A stretch of DNA of 64,000 bases from Anaerolineae bacterium (lineage in GTDB: Bacteria; Chloroflexota; Anaerolineae; Aggregatilineales; Phototrophicaceae), in assembly GCA_022820665.1 (NCBI GenBank), contig JAJEFB010000041.1, positions 120,874-184,873 on the forward strand. The letters are read 5' to 3'. The translations under genes and the position numbers were made by a program. The notes beneath the pieces were generated by a model. It saw only the letters and a list, made by a program, of their open reading frames with translations. It did no database searches and had not been told where the DNA came from. Below, piece by piece: positions 43,525 through 51,776 of the stretch (positions are counted from its first letter, which is position 1; each line of letters starts with the position of its first letter).

Positions 43525-44730
43525 GTGAAACGCTCTCGCCCATTCCTCCTGTTGACGCTGGCGGACTTCCTGGCGAGGTCCGGCTATCAGATGGGCAAGA
43601 CGCCGCTGCTGCCCATTTTCGCCGACGCGCTGGGCGCCTCCGGCGCTTTCCTGGGCGCAATCGTATCCGTATCCACTATCACCGGACTGGTGCTGAAGCC
43701 CTTCTTCGGCATCTTGTCCGATCGCGGCGGCAGGCGCGCCTGGCTTTTGATCGGCACTTGCTTTTTCGCCTTCATGCCCTTTATCTACGGCTTTATCAGC
43801 AGCACCGAGCAACTACTCATCGCCCGCCTGATACACGGCTTGGCGACAGCGATCTATGGACCCGTGACCCTGGCTTACATCGCCGAGCTTTCGCGCCGGG
43901 AGCGGGGTCGCGCCGACACTGACCCGTCAGTCGCCGAAGACATCGGCTGGTTCCAGATGGCGCGCAGCGGCGGTTACATTGTGGGTCCGGCGCTGGCGGG
44001 CGCGCTGCTGACGGTGATGGATCCGGCGGCTGTCTTCACGGTGATCGGGTTGATCAGTTGCGCCGTCTTTATACCGGTGCTGAGACTGCCGGATACCCGT
44101 CCCGAGAAAAGGCAGAAGCGCAAGCCCCTGCTGCAGCACGTCCGCAACGCCATTCGCGACGGGGCGCGCACGCCGGCCATCTGGTTGACCGGTTCCCTGG
44201 AATCCATCACCTTTGTCGCCCTGTACACGCTCAAAGCCTTCTTGCCGATATACGCGCTGGACGCCGGCGTGAGCGTAGCGCTGGTTGGCAGTTTCTTCAG
44301 CTTGCAGGAAGCGGCGCACGTGATCGCCAAACCCTACTGCGGTCGCTTGGGCGATCGTTTGGGATACCTGACGAGCATCAGCCTGGGCATGCTGACGCTG
44401 GCCGCGTCCCTGCCGCTGGTGCATGTGCTGGACGCCGGCGCAGCCTTCCTGGCCCCCGCGCTGATGATGGGCGTGGCGCAAGCGCTGATCTTCCCGGCGG
44501 CGATTGCCCTGGTCTCCAACCGCATCAGTCCCGAACACCTGGGCGCGGGCATGGGTTTGATCGGCATGATGCAGAACTTCGGCAAGGTGGCGGGTCCGAT
44601 CCTGGGCGGGCTGGCGATTCAGGCGCTGGGCTATGAAGCGACATTGCTGTGCCTGAGCGCGGCGCTTGCCCTGGGCACGGCGGTGATTTGGGTGTTTTTC
44701 ATGCCACGTATTAATCCGACCACACTCTAG
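43525..44730 (+). CDS. Major facilitator superfamily transporter
   Basis: A 401-residue, 12-helix transporter. The GTG at 43525 is chosen because the longer frame (TTG at 43432) reads through repeat DNA. The loop 2-3 motif is visible as GILSDRGGRRAW, close to the MFS motif A, and the repeated half has GRLGDRLGYLTS. An unusual segment RGRADTDPSVAED interrupts the sequence after helix 4 (AELSRRE) and matches the GCGTAGACACTGACC repeat family at the DNA level. The substrate cannot be read; multidrug-type or sugar-type efflux are both possible. It is the last gene before a pentapeptide/VapC module. Confidence 0.88.
   Translation: MKRSRPFLLLTLADFLARSGYQMGKTPLLPIFADALGASGAFLGAIVSVSTITGLVLKPFFGILSDRGGRRAWLLIGTCFFAFMPFIYGFISSTEQLLIARLIHGLATAIYGPVTLAYIAELSRRERGRADTDPSVAEDIGWFQMARSGGYIVGPALAGALLTVMDPAAVFTVIGLISCAVFIPVLRLPDTRPEKRQKRKPLLQHVRNAIRDGARTPAIWLTGSLESITFVALYTLKAFLPIYALDAGVSVALVGSFFSLQEAAHVIAKPYCGRLGDRLGYLTSISLGMLTLAASLPLVHVLDAGAAFLAPALMMGVAQALIFPAAIALVSNRISPEHLGAGMGLIGMMQNFGKVAGPILGGLAIQALGYEATLLCLSAALALGTAVIWVFFMPRINPTTL
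43907..43932. repeat. GCG--GACACTGACC repeat inside the MFS gene
   Basis: GTCGCGCCGACACTGACCC matches the intergenic GTCGCGTAGACACTGACCG unit with the TAG stop changed to CCG. It encodes an extra hydrophilic loop. Confidence 0.5.
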
Positions 44731-44894
44731 TTCTCCGAAACGCAATATCGAAGCGCAAAAAGTACAGGATTCAGATTCGCTTTCGGACTACCCAATCAGG
44801 TAGGGGCGACCAGCGCGGATGTGTACAGTGTCAAGTGTGATATGATATGCTAAATCAACGGTAAGGCAAACTCTGGCGGGACAGGTTCACTAAA

Positions 44895-45506
44895 ATGAAA
44901 CAACTACGACTCAATACGGCACTACACAGTCGCGAAGAAAGTTTGCCGAGCGTGGACTTGAGTGGCGCGGGCCTGGAAGGCGCTTGTCTGTATCGCGCGA
45001 ATCTTGCAGAGGCGAACCTAACTAGCGCGAACTTGCGCGAGAGTAACCTGCAAGGCGCCAATCTGAGAAAAGCAAGATTATACGAAGCGGACTTAAAAGG
45101 CGCGGACCTTGGCGGATCTAACCTGGGCATGTCAGATTTGCGCTGGACGTGTTTGGAAGGGGCGAATCTGCGTCGCGCCAATTTGAACCGAGCAAACTTG
45201 CTTGGCGCAAATCTGGCCGGGGCGTTTCTGGATTGTGTGGACTTAGCGGGGGCGACATTGCCCGATGGGGCGCGATACGAAGAAGGCGTATGTATAGAGC
45301 GGTACACAGACAAGAATCATCCCGATTTCGACGCCACGTTAGCCCTGATTCATGAACTCGGCAAAGATACCGACAATGTGCTCCCGCCCGAGACTGAAGC
45401 TGAAGCATACCGAGAGTTGCCCTGGAAGCAATTTGTGGAACGGACCTATGGCAGTCTGGCCGATAACCCTATCGAGTTGCATGAACACGGGGACTCGCTT
45501 GGATGA
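44895..45506 (+). CDS. Pentapeptide-repeat protein with antitoxin-like C-terminal tail
   Basis: A 203-residue protein. Residues 14-120 are pentapeptide repeats of the A(D/N)LXX type (ANLAEANLTSANLRESNL), which fold as a square beta-helix and in some proteins mimic DNA. Residues 125-203 differ: DGARYEEGVCIERYTDKNH, then EAYRELPWKQFVERTYGSLA and DNPIELHEHGD. The latter resembles C-terminal tails seen in VapC-associated antitoxins in cyanobacteria and Chloroflexota (from memory). The stop overlaps the VapC start by 4 bases (ATGA), the standard arrangement for an antitoxin followed by its toxin. No other antitoxin gene is present. The antitoxin role is inference. Confidence 0.8.
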   Translation: MKQLRLNTALHSREESLPSVDLSGAGLEGACLYRANLAEANLTSANLRESNLQGANLRKARLYEADLKGADLGGSNLGMSDLRWTCLEGANLRRANLNRANLLGANLAGAFLDCVDLAGATLPDGARYEEGVCIERYTDKNHPDFDATLALIHELGKDTDNVLPPETEAEAYRELPWKQFVERTYGSLADNPIELHEHGDSLG

Positions 45507-45907
45507 GATATCTGCTCGACACCAATACTTGCATTCGTTACATCAACGGACGAGCGCCACAGTTGCGGGATTTTATAGACACTCAATCATATGCGGATAT
45601 CACCGTTAGCGCGATCACCAAGGGCGAAATGTATTATGGTTCCGCCAAGAGTCAAACACCTGAGCGTTCCCGTGCTAAACAAGACGAGTTCTTGCGCCAC
45701 TTCGATAGTTTACCCTTTGATGACGCGGCCGCTGATGAATACGGCAGCATACGCGCTTACCTCGAGCGGCGCGGTACGCCCATTGGCCGGCACGACATGT
45801 TGATCGCTGCGATTGCGAGAGTAAATGGGCTGATCGTCGTGACGCATAACACAAGAGAATTTGAACGCATTCCTGGTCTGAACGTTGAAGATTGGGAAGT
45901 CGAATGA
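45503..45907 (+). CDS. VapC-family PIN-domain ribonuclease toxin
   Basis: A 134-residue PIN protein. Acidic active-site residues are in place: D6 in YLLDTNT, E42 in TKGEMYYGS, D98 in IGRHDMLIAAIA, and the N116 position in VVTHNTREFERI. Length and motifs match VapC toxins, which cut tRNA or rRNA. Its ATG overlaps the stop of the pentapeptide-repeat gene, giving translational coupling. A standard VapB (AbrB, RHH or Phd type) is absent, so the upstream protein is the only candidate antitoxin. Confidence 0.92.
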   Translation: MRYLLDTNTCIRYINGRAPQLRDFIDTQSYADITVSAITKGEMYYGSAKSQTPERSRAKQDEFLRHFDSLPFDDAAADEYGSIRAYLERRGTPIGRHDMLIAAIARVNGLIVVTHNTREFERIPGLNVEDWEVE

Positions 45908-45934
45908 GTGTTTTCAAAGTTATCCGCCTGCTCC

Positions 45935-46897
45935 TCACACCCAGCAGCCGTTGACCACCTGGCCGCGTATGTTCGCCACCCGCCGGATATTGCCCTCATC
46001 GGCATCCATCACCATCAGTTGATTAAAACCCGGGTAGGACGAGGGCGCGACATAGCTGATCCGCCGACTGTCGGGCGACCAACGCGGATCTGAAATGCCG
46101 CCCTGATGATGGCTGAGCCGCCTCAGTTCGCCCCCATCTGGGCGTAGCTTGTGGAGTTGCCCGCCAATAGTTGCGGCGATCCACTTGCCATCGGGTGACC
46201 AGGCCACATCAGTCAGCGTCAGAGGCGTATCGTAGATGACGCGCTCGCCGCGCCCATCCGGCGCCGCAATCGCGAGCGCATAAGACGGACGCGCATCAGG
46301 CGCGCGCTTGGCAACGATGTAGGCGATGCTGCCTCCATCGGGCGACCAATCCGGCGAAATATAAGCTCGCTCCGTGCTCGGCGACTTTATGGTCCTGTAC
46401 GCGCGGCTGGCGAGATCGCCGCTGACCAAGCCGTAGCGCGATTCCCGGTATTGACGCGATACGATGAGCGCAATGCCGTCCGGCGCAAGCGCGATCTGCT
46501 TGAGCGACGTGAGCAGTTCTCCGGCGGCCGGTCGATCCAAATGCAGCTTTGAGCCATCAAGCAAAGCGTGGTGGAAGCCGTTGAGATCATGGCGTCCGCT
46601 GGCGATCACGAGCGACTGCGATTCCGCATGGCAATCTATATCCGAGATGCGAAGATAGCCCTCGCCATGCGGGATTGAGCCGAGAATGCGTTTCATGCCG
46701 CTGCCATCCAAGCCGATGCGATAGACGGAATTGCTTTCGCGCCCGGCGTCGATGGCGTCTGTATCCGAGATGAACAACAACTCGCCCTCGGCCGACCGTG
46801 GTACGCCAGTGCCAATTTGATCCAGCCACAAGATCGACGTCACGACGATCAAATACAGCGTGACGATGTCTTTACGTAATCTGGCGCTGCCGCGCAT
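45935..46897 (-). CDS. TolB/PD40-like beta-propeller protein, membrane-anchored
   Basis: A 320-residue protein with an N-terminal hydrophobic segment (about residues 11-25) acting as anchor or uncleaved signal, then PD40-type propeller blades: DWSPDGGSIAYIVAKR, AWSPDGKWIAATIGG, RWSPDSRRISYVAP, and similar weaker units before them. PD40 repeats occur in TolB and in sensor domains; no enzymatic motif is seen. It follows the iron-dependent dehydrogenase gene by 19 bases and is probably co-transcribed, though the functional link is unclear. Confidence 0.82.
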   Translation of the reverse strand: MRGSARLRKDIVTLYLIVVTSILWLDQIGTGVPRSAEGELLFISDTDAIDAGRESNSVYRIGLDGSGMKRILGSIPHGEGYLRISDIDCHAESQSLVIASGRHDLNGFHHALLDGSKLHLDRPAAGELLTSLKQIALAPDGIALIVSRQYRESRYGLVSGDLASRAYRTIKSPSTERAYISPDWSPDGGSIAYIVAKRAPDARPSYALAIAAPDGRGERVIYDTPLTLTDVAWSPDGKWIAATIGGQLHKLRPDGGELRRLSHHQGGISDPRWSPDSRRISYVAPSSYPGFNQLMVMDADEGNIRRVANIRGQVVNGCWV

Positions 46898-46916
46898 CGT
46901 TGATCCTGTCCGCGCG

Positions 46917-48077
46917 CTACAGCGCCTCAGCCAAAATAGCTTTCAGTTCCTCATGACTGAGCGGAAGGGGATTGCCTTTCATGCTGCTCGAAGCAGCCGA
47001 TTTCTCGACGATGAGGTCGAAGTCCTTTTCCTCGATGCCGTAAGCGCCCAGCCCAGGAATAGCGAAGATCGCGCTGGTTTCCTCAATCCAGTCCATGGCG
47101 TCCCGGGCTGTCGCCTCGCGGTCGAACAAGATGAATTGCGCGGCATATTCATAGCGCCTCAGTGTCGGGTTATCCGGCTGGCGCTGTTCCAGCGCTCTGA
47201 TATTGGCTTTGATGACCGGCGGCAGCAACGTCGCGCAGATGGCGCCATGCGGCGCGTTGTACATCCCGCCCAGCACGCCCGCGAATCCATGTACCGCGCC
47301 GAGCTTGGCATTGGCCAATGCCAAGCCACCCAGCAAGCTGGTCAAAGCCATATCGGTGCGCGCCGCGGCATTATCCGGTTCCGCATATACCCGGCGCAAG
47401 GAACGTCCGGCGCGGCGCAGTCCCTCGACGCAGAGAGCGTCGGTGAGCGGGTTGGCGAGGCAGGAGACATAGGGTTCGAGCACCTGGGCGAGGGCGTCCA
47501 TGCCCGTGCTGGCGGTCACCGAAGGCGGCATCGAATGGGTCAACTGCGGATCCACCAGGGCGATATCCGCCAGCATGCGATTGTCGCGCAGGCTCACTTT
47601 GACGCGATGCTCATGCGAAGCGAGCACGGCATTTTTGGTCACCTCAGCGCCGGTGCCGGCCGTGGTCGGCAACGCTATAAATGGCAAAGGCGCCTCTTGC
47701 AATTGCTTTCCCTTGCCGATCACCTCGAGATAGTCGAGCGCATTGCCCTCGTTCGGGATGAGCGCCGCTGTCGCCTTGCCGCTATCAATGACGCTGCCGC
47801 CGCCGATGCTGATGACTAGGTCGCAGCCGGCGGACAATGCCGCTTCCTTGGCGCGGTTGACCACTTCCACGCTCGGCTCCCCCGCCACCGTGTAGAGCGT
47901 ATGCCGCAGGCTCGATTGCTTGAGCGAGCCAATCAGATCCCCAAGTCGTTCGGGTTGGTCGTCGGTGAAGAGCAGCGCATGGCTGCCCAGATCACCCGCC
48001 AGCGACGCCAGTTGACTGGCGCTGCCATCGCCAAAGATGATGCGCGTTGCCGTGGCAAATTCAAATCGTTTCAACAT
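46917..48077 (-). CDS. Iron-containing (group III) alcohol dehydrogenase
   Basis: A 386-residue dehydrogenase. The NAD-binding segment is VISIGGGSVIDSGKA; PLPFIALPTTAGTGAEVTKNAVL is the family signature. The iron-ligand region includes NAKLGAVHGFAGVLGGMYNAPHGAICA with two of the histidines. Members act on lactaldehyde, propanediol, 1,3-propanediol, butanol or hydroxyacids. With a class II aldolase and a sugar kinase about 2 kb away, a lactaldehyde/propanediol role in deoxy-sugar degradation is possible, but a restriction-modification pair lies between them. Confidence 0.93.
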   Translation of the reverse strand: MLKRFEFATATRIIFGDGSASQLASLAGDLGSHALLFTDDQPERLGDLIGSLKQSSLRHTLYTVAGEPSVEVVNRAKEAALSAGCDLVISIGGGSVIDSGKATAALIPNEGNALDYLEVIGKGKQLQEAPLPFIALPTTAGTGAEVTKNAVLASHEHRVKVSLRDNRMLADIALVDPQLTHSMPPSVTASTGMDALAQVLEPYVSCLANPLTDALCVEGLRRAGRSLRRVYAEPDNAAARTDMALTSLLGGLALANAKLGAVHGFAGVLGGMYNAPHGAICATLLPPVIKANIRALEQRQPDNPTLRRYEYAAQFILFDREATARDAMDWIEETSAIFAIPGLGAYGIEEKDFDLIVEKSAASSSMKGNPLPLSHEELKAILAEAL

Positions 48078-48103
48078 AGATCTTCATTGACAGATGAAAG
48101 CGG

Positions 48104-48781
48104 TCAAAAATCAGGATTTGTTAGAGGAATCTGGATATCCTGGACACGCCAACTGGCTTTACTGCGAAGATCGGCAAAACTGATTCGCACTCGGAAATCT
48201 TCGCCTAGGGTAGGTGCGTTTCGGCCGACGCGCCAGATCGTATCGTTCGCGCTTGGGTTGTATCGGTCTTGCAATAGACCGTTGGGCAAACACGCCGCTA
48301 TTATTCGTTTGAGAACGTGTGCATTATCGATGACATCGTAGATGTATTTCGCAAATACCGTAACAACGTAAAGAGAACGGCCGTCACGTTGAATAAATGA
48401 CGGTAGTTTACCTGTCTCATCAATGACTTCACCTTGGCGCCACATTTTCACACGCATCGACGTTTGGGACATCTGAATCGTCGCTGTACCGCTACCACTA
48501 GGCTTCTCTGCCTTTGCATCAAGCATGAGCGCTACCGGAATAGCTTCAGGCAGAAACACATAAACAGCTTTCTTTATATCAACTTTGCCGTACAGCCGCA
48601 TATGTATTTGAGGTAATCCCATTAATTCAATTGCTTCTCTTGTGACATCTTCGGCTATATCTTGAGGCTGGTCTACTTCCTCTTTGAAGATACTAACTGC
48701 TTGCGAAGCATAATCCGTTAGCGCCTGCGTTACCATCGAAAATGACGTTTGTTCCAGAGTCTCCATTTGTTCAGGTGACAT
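48104..48781 (-). CDS. SfiI-like type II restriction endonuclease
   Basis: A 225-residue protein that I match from memory to the SfiI family. The active-site pattern is GKVDIKKA (D68) followed 20 residues later by LMLDAKAEK (D88, K90), equivalent to D79, D100 and K102 of SfiI. The C-terminal half shares LPNGLLQDRYNPSANDT, APTLGEDFRVRISF and WRVQDIQI with SfiI (RYNP, RIRVYF, WRLQEL). SfiI is a tetramer cutting GGCCN5GGCC; the same target is predicted but not proven. It is shorter than SfiI (269 residues). The gene overlaps the methyltransferase by 11 bases. Confidence 0.8.
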   Translation of the reverse strand: MSPEQMETLEQTSFSMVTQALTDYASQAVSIFKEEVDQPQDIAEDVTREAIELMGLPQIHMRLYGKVDIKKAVYVFLPEAIPVALMLDAKAEKPSGSGTATIQMSQTSMRVKMWRQGEVIDETGKLPSFIQRDGRSLYVVTVFAKYIYDVIDNAHVLKRIIAACLPNGLLQDRYNPSANDTIWRVGRNAPTLGEDFRVRISFADLRSKASWRVQDIQIPLTNPDF

Positions 48782-49808
48782 TCGTGCGCTTCCGAGCTAC
48801 TTCGGCGTAATGATCGCCCAGCTCAATTCCTAGCCACCGTCTGCCAAGCCGTCTTGCTACAGCAGTTGTTGTACCAGAGCCGACAAATGGATCCATAACA
48901 ACTCCTTTGGCCGGCGAAAATAGCCTAATTACGCGATTAGCAAGCTCTTCGGGAAACTCGGCTTCATGGCGATCGTTGCGTTGCACTGAACGAATCTGCC
49001 AGACACCTCGCGACCCCCACTCAGACCATTCGCGGCTAGTCAGCCGCTGACGATCATATTCAGTAATACCAGGTTGCCAAAAGACATAGATATGTTCAAA
49101 CTCATCAACTGCCCTATATGAATTAGAGTGCCAGCGGCAATTTGCCCAACATGGGTCTTTGTGCCAGATGCGCTGATCATACAAATATAATCCAGCATCC
49201 AGCGCCCATTCTTCGACCATACAGCCGGTTAACTTTACCCGAGTAGATGCCATCTGCTTGCCACCGCGAACATTATTATGTTCTAAACGACGTTGCACCG
49301 TCTGTTCACTACAACCGAGCATCTTAGCCAGATCAGCACGCTTCGCCTCCGGATACCGCTGTTTCAACTCAATTATTTGTTCTCTGGTTACTGGGCTTTT
49401 CTTACGACGTACATTGTCTGCTTGATAACGAGGCATTGATTCATCCGGGAAACACAGAATATCCCCTATGTTGACAGCCATAAAGCCGCCCGGCTTCAAA
49501 ATTCGCGAGTGGAGGAAAATTACCTCTTTAATCAGCGATTGCCACTCGCTAAAACTCCAATCCTTTTCGTACGACTTGCCTACATAATATGGAGGTGACC
49601 AGAAGCTAAGATCAACACTGCCAGAAGGCAACAAAGGCATTAGTTCTCTAGCATCGCCGGTAAGAATGCGGTTAAAGCTGAACTTTGGTTTGTAGATTTT
49701 GGGTACAGTGACTACTGTCGAAATTGTTGCTGATTGTTGTCGAGGGTGGATTTCGCTCATTCCCCATCCTTTCTCAGATAGCCAATGGGACCCCGAGGTA
49801 GTGGCCAT
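48771..49808 (-). CDS. N4-cytosine-type DNA methyltransferase with internal helix-turn-helix
   Basis: A 345-residue beta-class methyltransferase. Motif IV is SFWSPPYYVG (SPPY, typical of N4-cytosine enzymes), motif I is MDPFVGSGTTTA near the C-terminus, followed by GRRWLGIELGDHY (motif II). Between them is the segment TREQIIELKQRYPEA to CSEQTVQRRLEHNN (about residues 140-180), a helix-turn-helix of the kind found in resolvases and sigma factors. M.SfiI is, as I recall, also an m4C enzyme. ATG at 49808 is used; ATG at 49760 (MSEIHPRQQ) is an alternative. It precedes and overlaps the SfiI-like nuclease gene. The DNA is visibly less GC-rich than its flanks, suggesting transfer. Confidence 0.9.
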   Translation of the reverse strand: MATTSGSHWLSEKGWGMSEIHPRQQSATISTVVTVPKIYKPKFSFNRILTGDARELMPLLPSGSVDLSFWSPPYYVGKSYEKDWSFSEWQSLIKEVIFLHSRILKPGGFMAVNIGDILCFPDESMPRYQADNVRRKKSPVTREQIIELKQRYPEAKRADLAKMLGCSEQTVQRRLEHNNVRGGKQMASTRVKLTGCMVEEWALDAGLYLYDQRIWHKDPCWANCRWHSNSYRAVDEFEHIYVFWQPGITEYDRQRLTSREWSEWGSRGVWQIRSVQRNDRHEAEFPEELANRVIRLFSPAKGVVMDPFVGSGTTTAVARRLGRRWLGIELGDHYAEVARKRTNVT

Positions 49809-49916
49809 TTCCGGTCTGATGAAGATGAAAACAGTGGCTAGGAATCAACTGTATTCTTTTTCCGACCAATGCGGGAAGCTATAATTGCATTATATCGAAA
49901 CGTGGGAGAATTGCGA

Positions 49917-50609
49917 ATGTTGCAACTGGAAGCTGTCCTAACCGACGAGGTACAAGCCGGGCGCGCTCTGGTGGCGCGTATCGGGCGCGTACTCTTCGAT
50001 CGTCACCTGACCGATGCCGGTGGCGGCAATATCAGCTTGCGCGTGGACGATGTCTATTGCATGTCGCCGACGCTGGCTGGACAGATGCGCCAGTGGCAGT
50101 TGGACGCGGAAGACGTCCTGGTCGTCAGCAAGCGGGGAGAGATCCTGGAAGGCGATGGCGGCTTAACGCGAGAGAGCGCCGTTCACTTCGGCCTGCACGA
50201 AAACTTCAGTGAATACGGCAGCGCCGTTATCCACGCGCATCCGCGCAACCTGATGGTCTTCGCCTGCGCCAACCGAGCCATGCCGCCGATCATGGAAGCC
50301 ACGCGCAAATTCGGCGTCACGCCCGTCATCGACTATGCGCCGGCGCACAGCCCCAAATTGGGCGAACGAATCGTCGCCACCATGCGCGGGCGCGAGGCGC
50401 GCATCGCCAAGCACGCCGCGGGAACCATCGCCCCCTGGCACGGCTTGTTCTTGATGGGCAAAAACCTGGAAGCCGCGCTGGACGCCGTCGAGCGCCTTGA
50501 TACCAACGCCTTTGTCATGATGATGTCGCGACACCTGGGCGCCAGCCCCATGCTCCGCGAAGAAAGCGCGGACATGGAAGCGGCTATCGCCGACTTCAGC
50601 GACGACTAA
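49917..50609 (+). CDS. Class II aldolase/adducin-family protein
   Basis: A 230-residue zinc aldolase. The phosphate-binding loop is GGGNISLRV; the metal-site histidines are in VIHAHPRN, and a further one lies in the C-terminal APWHGLFLMG segment. The family includes fuculose-1-phosphate, ribulose-phosphate and rhamnulose-1-phosphate aldolases and epimerases. ATG at 49917 has GGGAG eight bases upstream; a longer frame exists from 49869. A PfkB-type kinase gene follows 5 bases later, making a kinase/aldolase pair: a sugar phosphate made by the kinase could be split by this enzyme. Confidence 0.9.
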   Translation: MLQLEAVLTDEVQAGRALVARIGRVLFDRHLTDAGGGNISLRVDDVYCMSPTLAGQMRQWQLDAEDVLVVSKRGEILEGDGGLTRESAVHFGLHENFSEYGSAVIHAHPRNLMVFACANRAMPPIMEATRKFGVTPVIDYAPAHSPKLGERIVATMRGREARIAKHAAGTIAPWHGLFLMGKNLEAALDAVERLDTNAFVMMMSRHLGASPMLREESADMEAAIADFSDD

Positions 50610-50614
50610 CCCGG

Positions 50615-51547
50615 ATGATCGTCTCCCTGACACCCAATACCACGATTGATCTGACAGTATTTGTACCCAAACTGATCGCCGATACCACCCTGCGCGCCTC
50701 CCGCACAGTTTACAGCCTGGGCGGCAAACCGACCGACGCTTCCTGGATACTGGGCAGGATGGGGGTCGGCAGCCTGGCGCTGGGACTGGCGGCGGGCTCG
50801 GTTGGCGACAAAGTCAAGGATATGATGGAATCCTATGGCGTGACGACGGATTTCGTCAACGCCGAGGGCGAGACGCGCATCAACACGGTCATCATTGACG
50901 AAAGCACGGGCGAGCATACGACCATCACTTCCGCATCCATGTTCGTCAAGCCGAGGCATCTTGACGCCTTGCGCGAGCGATACGCGCGCGCGCTCAAGTC
51001 GGCATCGGTAGTAATTACCGGCGGATCCCTGCCGCCCGGCATGGAGCCCGAGTTCTACGTCGACGCGATCAATATGGCGCGCGACCAGGGCGTTCCCGTA
51101 ATCTTTGACGCCTCGCAGCCCAATCTGGAGGTTGGCCTGCGCGCCAAACCGACCTTTATCAAGCCGAATAATCACGAACTGTCGGCGCTGGTCGGCCAGG
51201 AACTGGATTCGGCGGAAGCGCTGTACGCCGCGGGCAGCGACATCCTGGCGCGCTACGGCAGCGAAGTCGTCATCTCTCGGGGCAAAAGGGGCGTGCTGGC
51301 GGTTCTGCGGGAGGGCAGTTTTCGCATCCCGCCGATCCCGGTTGATGTCAGCAGCCCGGCGGGCGCGGGAGACGCGCTGCTGGCGGGCTTGGCGCATGCC
51401 ATTCATCATAAGACGCCAATAGAAGATGGCTTGCGGCTGGGGGTCGCCGCGGCGACGGCTGTCTGCCTGCAGCCGGGCACCGCTGCCTACGAGGTCGCGG
51501 ATATGCGGCGATTCTTGCCCCAAGTGGAGTTGATCCCGTACCCTTGA
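50615..51547 (+). CDS. PfkB-family sugar kinase (1-phosphofructokinase/tagatose-6-phosphate-kinase type)
   Basis: A 310-residue ribokinase-fold kinase. It starts MIVSLTPNTTIDLTVFV, the characteristic N-terminus of the 1-phosphofructokinase/LacC branch. The anion hole and catalytic aspartate are in SSPAGAGDALLAG, slightly different from the usual GSGDS, and VVITGGSLPPG is the mid-protein signature. Enzymes of this branch phosphorylate fructose 1-phosphate or tagatose 6-phosphate. It is coupled to the class II aldolase, so a ketose bisphosphate cleavage route to triose phosphate and an aldehyde is likely. Confidence 0.9.
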   Translation: MIVSLTPNTTIDLTVFVPKLIADTTLRASRTVYSLGGKPTDASWILGRMGVGSLALGLAAGSVGDKVKDMMESYGVTTDFVNAEGETRINTVIIDESTGEHTTITSASMFVKPRHLDALRERYARALKSASVVITGGSLPPGMEPEFYVDAINMARDQGVPVIFDASQPNLEVGLRAKPTFIKPNNHELSALVGQELDSAEALYAAGSDILARYGSEVVISRGKRGVLAVLREGSFRIPPIPVDVSSPAGAGDALLAGLAHAIHHKTPIEDGLRLGVAAATAVCLQPGTAAYEVADMRRFLPQVELIPYP

Positions 51548-51587
51548 GCCGCCTGATACTCGAACATTTATTCATCAAGCTCAATAT

Positions 51588-51764
51588 CACCAGTAGAACC
51601 AAGAAAGTAATGCGAAGAGTTGATGAAATATAGAAAACTACAAAATAATCGAAAGCTGTAGGGGCGACCAACCTGGTCGCCCGAAACCGCGCCCTTGCAT
51701 CGACGGGTCTCGGCATGGTATGACGGGCGACATGTCTTTTAACGACTTTCTTGGTGCTACTCAC
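51588..51764. repeat. Degenerate MITE-like element D
   Basis: The left end AGTAGAACCAAGAAAGTAAT and the inverted right end AGTAGCACCAAGAAAGTCGT form imperfect terminal inverted repeats about 175 bases apart. A GTAGGGGCGACCAACCTGGTCGCCC palindrome lies inside (51658-51682). It is the most diverged of four copies. No gene is present between 51548 and 51776. Confidence 0.65.
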
Positions 51765-51776
51765 ATAGAATTCGTA

